This document shows, one piece after another, positions 57,642-64,000 of a stretch of 64,000 nucleotides of DNA. The stretch comes from an uncultured Microbulbifer sp. Its GTDB lineage: Bacteria > Pseudomonadota > Gammaproteobacteria > Pseudomonadales > Cellvibrionaceae. Numbering within the stretch: position 1 is the stretch's first letter; every line of letters starts with the position of its first letter. The notes beneath the pieces were generated by a model, which was not told the origin of the DNA, searched no databases, and worked only from the letters and a program-made list of their open reading frames with translations. The position numbers and the translations under genes were made by a program. The stretch covers positions 434,001 to 498,000 of the forward strand of contig NZ_CANNGQ010000004.1 in the NCBI RefSeq assembly GCF_947504145.1, given 5' to 3'.

Positions 57642-59531
57642 ATGGATTACCCAACGCAATATGATGTGATCGTGATCGGCGGCGGACACGCCGGTACCGA
57701 AGCGTGTCTCGCCGCAGCGCGTATGGGGAGCCGCACGCTGTTGCTGACCCACAACATCGAAACCCTGGGGCAGATGTCCTGCAATCCGGCCATTGGCGGC
57801 ATCGGCAAGAGCCATCTGGTCAAAGAAGTCGATGCGTTGGGTGGTGCCATGGCTACCGCCACCGATCTCGGTGGCATCCAGTTTCGTGTGCTGAACGCGC
57901 GCAAGGGGCCTGCCGTGCGCGCAACTCGCGCCCAGGCGGACCGGGCCCTGTACAAGGCGGCCATCCGCAATATCCTGGAGAATCAGCCCAATCTGGATAT
58001 CTTCCAGCAAGCCGCCGATGACCTGATCGTCGAGAACGAGCGGGTTACCGGTGTCGTGACCAACGCCGGGCTGCGCTTCCTCGGCAAGACTGTCGTGATT
58101 ACTGCCGGCACCTTCCTCGGCGGTCGCATCCATATCGGCATGGATAACCACTCCGGTGGTCGCGCTGGCGACCCCCCGTCGATCGCCCTCGCCGAGCGTC
58201 TGCGTGCACTGCCATTCCGGGTGGAGCGCCTGAAAACCGGTACCCCGCCGCGCATCGACGCGCGCTCGGTGGATTTCTCCGGGTTGGAGGAGCAGTGGGG
58301 TGATCAGCCACTGCCGGTGATGTCCTATCTCGGCAGCCGCGAGCAGCACCCACAACAGGTGTGCTGCTGGATCACCCATACCAACGAGCAGACCCACGAC
58401 ATCATCCGCGGCGGCCTCGACCGCTCGCCCATGTACTCCGGGGTTATCGAGGGTATTGGCCCGCGCTATTGCCCGTCGATCGAGGACAAGGTGCACCGCT
58501 TTGCGGACAAAAACAGCCACCAGATTTTTATCGAGCCGGAAGGTCTGACCACCAACGAGCTCTACCCCAATGGGATCTCCACCAGCCTGCCGTTCGATGT
58601 GCAGATGAACCTGGTGCGATCGATCAAGGGGTTTGAAAACGCACATATCACCCGTCCGGGCTACGCCATCGAATACGATTTTTTCGACCCGCGGGATCTG
58701 CTGCCGTCGCTGGAAACCAAATTTATCGGCGGGCTGTTTTTCGCCGGCCAGATCAACGGCACCACCGGCTACGAAGAGGCTGCCGCACAGGGGCTGCTGG
58801 CTGGGGCCAACGCCGCCCTGTCGGCCCAGGACAAAGACCCCTGGGCTCCGCGCCGCGACCAGGCCTATCTGGGCGTGCTGGTGGACGACCTGATCACCAG
58901 CGGCACCAAAGAGCCCTACCGCATGTTCACCAGCCGCGCGGAATACCGCCTGCTGTTGCGGGAAGACAATGCGGACCTGCGCCTGACCGAGGCCGGCCGA
59001 GAGCTGGGGCTGGTAGATGACCACCGCTGGGCGGCCTTCTGCGAAAAGCGCGAATCCATCGAGCGCGAACAACAGCGATTGAAAGAAACCTGGGTACAGC
59101 CTGGGACGGAGGCGGCGAAAACCGTGGAGCAGAAGCTGCCGCAGCCGCTGGCGCGAGAGTACAGCCTGCAGGACCTGCTCAAGCGTCCGGAGCTGGAGTA
59201 CGTTGATATCGCCGGCCTCAGCGGAGAACCGGTGCGCGATGAGTGGGTTGCCGAACAGGTAGAGATTTCAGCCAAGTACGCCGGTTATATCGACCGTCAG
59301 CGCGACGAAATTGAACGCCTGCAGGCCTACGAAGACACCCCTCTGCCGGTAGACTTCGATTATGCCGCGGTCTCCGGACTGTCCAACGAAGTGATCCAGA
59401 AGTTGAGCGACGCCCGCCCGGATACCCTGGCTCGGGCCGGCCGTGTACCCGGTGTCACACCGGCGGCGGTGTCCCTACTGCTGATTCAGTTGAAAAAGCG
59501 CGGCCTGCTGAGCCGCAAAAAGGCGGTTTGA
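57642..59531 (+). CDS. mnmG: tRNA uridine-5-carboxymethylaminomethyl modification enzyme MnmG (GidA)
   Basis: A 629-residue FAD-dependent protein with the N-terminal dinucleotide motif [55 protein letters not shown], and a C-terminal helical domain. It works with MnmE on tRNA U34. The ATG at 57642 gives the standard N-terminus ([15 protein letters not shown]); starting at an upstream TTG would add 37 untypical residues. It is followed four bases later by rsmG. The upstream area is the candidate origin. Confidence 0.97.
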   Translation: MDYPTQYDVIVIGGGHAGTEACLAAARMGSRTLLLTHNIETLGQMSCNPAIGGIGKSHLVKEVDALGGAMATATDLGGIQFRVLNARKGPAVRATRAQADRALYKAAIRNILENQPNLDIFQQAADDLIVENERVTGVVTNAGLRFLGKTVVITAGTFLGGRIHIGMDNHSGGRAGDPPSIALAERLRALPFRVERLKTGTPPRIDARSVDFSGLEEQWGDQPLPVMSYLGSREQHPQQVCCWITHTNEQTHDIIRGGLDRSPMYSGVIEGIGPRYCPSIEDKVHRFADKNSHQIFIEPEGLTTNELYPNGISTSLPFDVQMNLVRSIKGFENAHITRPGYAIEYDFFDPRDLLPSLETKFIGGLFFAGQINGTTGYEEAAAQGLLAGANAALSAQDKDPWAPRRDQAYLGVLVDDLITSGTKEPYRMFTSRAEYRLLLREDNADLRLTEAGRELGLVDDHRWAAFCEKRESIEREQQRLKETWVQPGTEAAKTVEQKLPQPLAREYSLQDLLKRPELEYVDIAGLSGEPVRDEWVAEQVEISAKYAGYIDRQRDEIERLQAYEDTPLPVDFDYAAVSGLSNEVIQKLSDARPDTLARAGRVPGVTPAAVSLLLIQLKKRGLLSRKKAV

Positions 59532-59535
59532 GCCG

Positions 59536-60180
59536 ATGGAGCAATTCCGCCCCCGCCTGCAGAAGGCCGCTGAGCAGCTGGATCTGAACCTCACTGACGA
59601 ACAGCAAGACAAGCTGTTGGCGTACCTCGACCTGTTTGCCCGTTGGAACAGCGCGTACAACCTCTCTGCGGTGCGCGACCCGGCGGAGATGCTCGAGCGT
59701 CATATCATCGACAGCCTGAGCGTGGTAAACCTGTGCGGCACCAGTGATGAAGACCGCTCGCCGCTGATCGATGTGGGGTCTGGTGGTGGACTGCCGGGCA
59801 TCCCGCTGGCCATCATCCACCCCGAGCGCCCCATCAGCCTGCTGGACAGCAATGGCAAAAAGTCCCGCTTCCAGTTTCAGGTGGCCAGCCAGCTGAAGCT
59901 TGCGAATATCAACGTGGTCAATCAGCGGGTGGAGGCCTATCAGCCGGACACCCGCTATGCCGGGGTCGTGTCCAGGGCGTTTGCGTCCCTTGCCGACATG
60001 GTTTCTGGAAGTGAGCACTTGCTAGCTCCGGGTGGCCGATTCTATGCGATGAAAGGCAAGATTCCGGAAGATGAGTTGAGTGCATTGCCAAAAGGCATTA
60101 AGGTCGAACAACTGCACGCCCTGCGAGTGCCGGGCTGTGACGCAGAGCGCCATCTGATCGTCCTCACTCGCGCGGTGTAA
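59536..60180 (+). CDS. rsmG: 16S rRNA (guanine(527)-N(7))-methyltransferase RsmG (GidB)
   Basis: A 214-residue SAM-dependent methyltransferase with LFARWNSAYNLSAVRDP and a SAM-binding block IDVGSGGGLPGIPLAIIHPE, followed by LLDSNGKKSRFQ and SRAFASL. It makes m7G527 in 16S rRNA. It follows mnmG almost directly (gidA-gidB), upstream of parA. Confidence 0.96.
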   Translation: MEQFRPRLQKAAEQLDLNLTDEQQDKLLAYLDLFARWNSAYNLSAVRDPAEMLERHIIDSLSVVNLCGTSDEDRSPLIDVGSGGGLPGIPLAIIHPERPISLLDSNGKKSRFQFQVASQLKLANINVVNQRVEAYQPDTRYAGVVSRAFASLADMVSGSEHLLAPGGRFYAMKGKIPEDELSALPKGIKVEQLHALRVPGCDAERHLIVLTRAV

Positions 60181-60390
60181 ACCGCCAGTCTGCCGGCCAG
60201 CGAGCCGAGATGGTCACCGCGAAAGCACCATCTGGCGCCACCAGATACTGAATTGAAATTCGCCACCAGCGCACCGGGCCAATGCTTCGCGAGTGCGCTT
60301 TTGCTGCCGCGCCTCCCGGAGAAACCGGCCTAGCGGCGAGCCCGGCAGGCCACAGGAAAATGCGCCACCGGGAACAACAGGACCAGAACC

Positions 60391-61212
60391 TTGAGCAAGA
60401 TTTTTGCGGTAGCCAACCAGAAAGGTGGAGTCGGCAAGACCACCACCTGCGTCAACCTCTCCGCGTCCCTCGTGGCCAACAAGAAGCGGGTGCTTCTGAT
60501 CGACCTGGACCCTCAGGGCAATGCCACCATGGGCAGCGGTGTAGACAAGAGCGAGTTGCAGTTGTCCAGTTACGACGTACTGGCCAGTCTGCTGCCGCCG
60601 CGCAAGGCCATCGTGCCCACGGCCAGCGGTTTCGACCTGATGCCGGCGAATATCGACCTGTCCGCCGCCGAAGTGGAACTGCTGGAAATGGACGGCCGCG
60701 AATCCCGTCTGCGCCTGGCGCTGGCCGATATCAGCGAAGATTACGACTACATCATCATCGACTGCCCGCCGTCTCTGAACATGCTCACGGTCAACGCTCT
60801 GTGTGCCGCTGGCGGCGTATTGATCCCGATGCAGTGTGAGTACTACGCACTGGAAGGTTTGTCCTCCCTGATCGACACCATCACCCAGGTGCAGCAGGCG
60901 GCCAATCCGAACCTCAAGATCGAAGGCATCCTGCGTACCATGTACGACCCGCGCAACAGCCTTACCAGCGATGTGTCCGATCAGCTCAATGAATACTTTG
61001 GCGACCGCCTGTACCGCACCTGCATCCCTCGCAATGTGCGCTTGGCGGAAGCCCCCAGCTTTGGCCAGCCGGCACTGGAGTACGACCGCAGCTCCAAGGG
61101 CGCCATCGCCTACCTGGCCCTCGCCGGTGAAATCACCCGCCGCCACGCCGCGGCCAACCAGAACAACAGCAATCCAAACAGTGGCCCCCGCCCAGTAGCG
61201 GAAGCGGTTTAA
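60391..61212 (+). CDS. parA: Chromosome partitioning ATPase ParA
   Basis: A 273-residue Walker-type ATPase: deviant Walker A KGGVGKTTTCVNL near residue 11, DLDPQGNATMGSG, and the Walker B-like IIIDCPPSLNML. With ParB it moves newly replicated origins apart. The start is TTG at 60391 with AGGA eight bases upstream. A 210-base spacer separates it from rsmG. parB follows after 18 bases. Confidence 0.96.
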   Translation: MSKIFAVANQKGGVGKTTTCVNLSASLVANKKRVLLIDLDPQGNATMGSGVDKSELQLSSYDVLASLLPPRKAIVPTASGFDLMPANIDLSAAEVELLEMDGRESRLRLALADISEDYDYIIIDCPPSLNMLTVNALCAAGGVLIPMQCEYYALEGLSSLIDTITQVQQAANPNLKIEGILRTMYDPRNSLTSDVSDQLNEYFGDRLYRTCIPRNVRLAEAPSFGQPALEYDRSSKGAIAYLALAGEITRRHAAANQNNSNPNSGPRPVAEAV

Positions 61213-61230
61213 TACTGAGGTAGTACACCT

Positions 61231-62139
61231 ATGGCCGGGAAACGTAAAGGCCTCGGGAAAGGGCTTTCCCATCTGATCAGCAACAACGCCAGCGACGCCA
61301 TCGCCGTGGCCACCGGTGAGCGCAACGGCGATATCGTCGAGCGTGTCGACGGCGAGCTCAAAGAGCTGCCCATCGAATTTTTGCAGCGCGGCCGTTACCA
61401 GCCCCGCCGCGACTTCCCACAGGAATCCCTGCAGGAACTGGCCGACTCCATTCGCGCCCAGGGGATCATGCAGCCCATCGTGGTGCGGCCCATCGGTGAG
61501 CGCAAATACGAAATCATCGCCGGTGAGCGCCGCTGGCGTGCCGCCCAGCTGGCTGAGTTGGAAAAGGTCCCGGCACTGATCCGCGATGTGACCGATGAAG
61601 CCGCCATCGCCATGGCGCTGATTGAAAACATCCAGCGGGAAGACCTGAATCCGGTCGAAGAGGCCAACGCTCTCAAGCGCCTGCAGGACGAATTCGAGCT
61701 GACCCAGCAACAGGTGGCGGAGGCGGTGGGTAAATCCCGTACCGCGGTAACCAACCTGCTGCGCCTGCTCAGTCTGACCGATGAGGTTCGCACCTTCCTC
61801 GAGCGCGGCGATATCGAAACCGGTCACGCCAAGGCGTTGCTCGGTCTTTCCGGTGACGGTCAGCGCGAGACCGCCCGCCAGGTCGTCGATCGCGGTCTCA
61901 CCGTGCGTCAGACCGAAGCCCTGGTGCGCAAGATTCAGGAGCAGGCGGGCAAGCCCAAGCCGAAAAAACCGGGGTTGGATCCGAATATCCGCCGCCTGAG
62001 CGACCGGTTGGCCGAAAAAATTGGCGTGCCTGTCACGATTGACCACGGTGACAAGGGCGCCGGCAAACTGGTGCTCAAGTACACCAGCCTGGATGAGCTG
62101 GACGGCATTCTCGCTCATATGGGCTACAGCGAAGATTGA
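61231..62139 (+). CDS. parB: Chromosome partitioning protein ParB (Spo0J)
   Basis: A 302-residue DNA-binding CTPase-family protein. It has the N-terminal arginine-rich ParB domain (LPIEFLQRGRYQPRRDF, IAGERRWRAAQLAEL), a helix-turn-helix region (LTQQQVAEAVGKSRTAVTNLLRL) and a C-terminal dimer domain. It binds parS, of which two perfect sites lie 14-15 kb away in recF. It is cotranscribed with parA and ends at a strong terminator. Confidence 0.96.
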   Translation: MAGKRKGLGKGLSHLISNNASDAIAVATGERNGDIVERVDGELKELPIEFLQRGRYQPRRDFPQESLQELADSIRAQGIMQPIVVRPIGERKYEIIAGERRWRAAQLAELEKVPALIRDVTDEAAIAMALIENIQREDLNPVEEANALKRLQDEFELTQQQVAEAVGKSRTAVTNLLRLLSLTDEVRTFLERGDIETGHAKALLGLSGDGQRETARQVVDRGLTVRQTEALVRKIQEQAGKPKPKKPGLDPNIRRLSDRLAEKIGVPVTIDHGDKGAGKLVLKYTSLDELDGILAHMGYSED

Positions 62140-62196
62140 GCTGGAGCCGCCCCACCCCCTCTGAAACCGTTACTATTGCAACGTTTCTGTAAAATT

Positions 62197-62231
62197 CGCG
62201 CCAAAACAGTGCGCTGTTTTGGCGCGTTTTT
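62197..62231 (+). terminator. Intrinsic terminator of parAB
   Basis: CGCGCCAAAACAG at 62197-62209 pairs with its 13-base reverse complement at 62214-62226, then TTTTTG. It lies 58 bases after the parB stop. Confidence 0.9.
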
Positions 62232-62334
62232 GTTTCTGAATGAGGTCATCAGGCAGGTAGATGTGAGTGCTCACTATCACGCTATCGTGTAGTGAAAGAG
62301 CGCGAACGCCATAGCAACTGACGAGATTTGCCAG

Positions 62335-62363
62335 TTGAACCGGCAGGCTGGTTCAGACATAAT
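62335..62363 (+). promoter_or_regulatory. Candidate sigma-70 promoter of the atp operon
   Basis: TTGAAC (62335-62340), 17 bases, then CATAAT (62358-62363). It would start transcription near 62370, ahead of the TTG chosen for atpI, and inside a longer alternative coding frame, which supports the shorter AtpI. Confidence 0.6.
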
Positions 62364-62396
62364 TCGCACGCCCAAAAATTGGGCGGAGAAGAAACT

Positions 62397-62810
62397 TTGG
62401 CCGGCCTGTTCCCGCCTATGCGTAATCCCCCAGTAGTAAAGATTTCGCTGATCCAGCTGGCTGTTGTTGTGCTGGCTGCGCTGGCGCTCGAATTCACGCT
62501 GGGACGTGTAATTGCGCTCTCCGCCCTGCTCGGCGGCACTCTGAGTGTGCTGCCCAATCTGTATTTCGGCCTGCGCGCCTTTGAGCTTTTGGGACCGAAC
62601 CGCGGCAAAGTCCGCGGTGCGCGCGCAAGCCAGCGCGTGGTAGGAAGCTTCTACCGCGCCGAAACCGGCAAGTTCGTGATGACCCTGGTGGGGTTCGCGG
62701 TGGTGTTTGCCAGCGTCAAAACGCTGAACCCCGCGGCGCTGTTTATCAGCTACGGCTTGTGCGTGATTTTGCACTGGATTCTCGTGGCCCGACTGCATAC
62801 AACGAAGTAG
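62397..62810 (+). CDS. atpI: ATP synthase subunit I
   Basis: A 137-residue membrane protein with about four helices (around residues 13-35, 37-56, 80-105 and 110-130), an AtpI-like chaperone for c-ring assembly. It leads the atp operon (atpI-atpB-atpE). The TTG at 62397 has GGAG eight bases upstream; an ATG at 62418 is an alternative. A longer frame from 62328 runs through the promoter and was rejected. Confidence 0.88.
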   Translation: MAGLFPPMRNPPVVKISLIQLAVVVLAALALEFTLGRVIALSALLGGTLSVLPNLYFGLRAFELLGPNRGKVRGARASQRVVGSFYRAETGKFVMTLVGFAVVFASVKTLNPAALFISYGLCVILHWILVARLHTTK

Positions 62811-62923
62811 CAGAGGCCGGGGAGCCTCCGATTGGATCTGCGCTGATTGAGTGAGCCGAAAAATAGACGGCCGCGCAGAGGAGAGGTTCCGCGAAACAGA
62901 TTTTTTATCTTAAAACGTGTTGA

Positions 62924-63871
<948 letters not shown>

Positions 63872-63972
63872 GGTCGTGCTTGTGCCTCGCGGTAGATAGA
63901 TTTCGTTCGTTAATTAACTTTTTTCATTCACTTTCAACTTCAACAACTCTTAACTTACTTTTGGAGAAAACA

Positions 63973-64000
63973 ATGGAAGCATTAGGTCTGGTTTACGTAG
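63973..64000 (+). CDS. atpE: ATP synthase F0 subunit c, N-terminal fragment (partial)
   Basis: Only nine codons are present (MEALGLVYV), starting at an ATG with a GGAG site seven bases upstream. It lies directly after atpB, where the c-subunit gene belongs, and the gene runs off the window end. Confidence 0.75.

Noticed and set aside
57480-59072. A 530-codon open frame on the minus strand across mnmG
   Set aside because: It lies opposite a fully conserved mnmG, has no family features, and extends into the origin candidate.
60214-62118. A 634-codon open frame on the minus strand across parA and parB
   Set aside because: It is the mirror of parA-parB, whose motifs are unmistakable; the frame has no recognisable domain and arises from GC-rich codon structure.

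Overview
The window is ordinary chromosomal DNA of a GC-rich gammaproteobacterium, read around its replication origin. The order dnaA-dnaN-recF-gyrB, rpmH-rnpA-yidD-yidC-mnmE, mnmG-rsmG-parA-parB-atpI-atpB-atpE, glyQ-glyS-gmhB and lysM-dprA-tsaC-hemF-aroE with def-fmt-rsmB-trkA is the origin-proximal layout known from Pseudomonas and its relatives. A marine Cellvibrionales/Microbulbifer-like organism is my best guess. It rests on protein character, the cox cluster and palindromic intergenic repeats. No tRNA, rRNA, CRISPR, IS or phage gene was recognised.

Layout. 1-6.2 kb, mostly minus strand: an aa3-type cytochrome c oxidase cluster (coxB with a fused cytochrome c domain, coxA, cox11, cox3, SURF1, an SCO-like protein and the start of COX15/ctaA), with a DUF2909 gene on the other strand. 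6.6-9.7 kb: a MATE exporter and two unrecognised genes. 9.7-15.3 kb: yheV, prlC, a gamma carbonic anhydrase, then an M20 carbamoyl-amino-acid hydrolase and an amidinotransferase-fold hydrolase that may form a two-step guanidino-to-amine module. 15.3-24.5 kb, minus strand: purK, purE, aroE, an NTF2-like protein, hemF, tsaC, a sorbosone dehydrogenase-like protein, dprA and a LysM protein. 24.7-30.8 kb, plus strand: def, fmt, rsmB, trkA, trkH. 30.8-36.3 kb: a CDP-alcohol phosphatidyltransferase and an LpxL-type acyltransferase (minus), then glyQ, glyS and gmhB (plus). 36.3-44.1 kb: an accessory insert with a secreted subtilase, an RlmI-like methyltransferase, a FecA-like TonB receptor with a Fur-box-like site and a GNAT protein. 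44.2-64 kb: the replication, partition, RNA-modification, membrane-insertion and ATP synthase genes.

Non-coding signals. There are two perfect parS palindromes, both inside recF. There are two DnaA-box clusters: one between dnaA and rpmH, and one upstream of mnmG beside a very AT-rich tract, which resembles the E. coli gidA-side origin. Two intergenic palindromic elements (14.2 kb and 25.3 kb) share a core of two hairpins with GGGA-containing loops but have unrelated outer arms. They are the most unusual structures here. Several clear intrinsic terminators and a few promoter candidates are also listed.

Many starts are non-ATG (dnaA, parA, tsaC and atpI TTG; purE, glyQ, rlmI-like, yidD and the MFS gene GTG). 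Starts were chosen from ribosome-binding sites and family lengths, so they are predictions.
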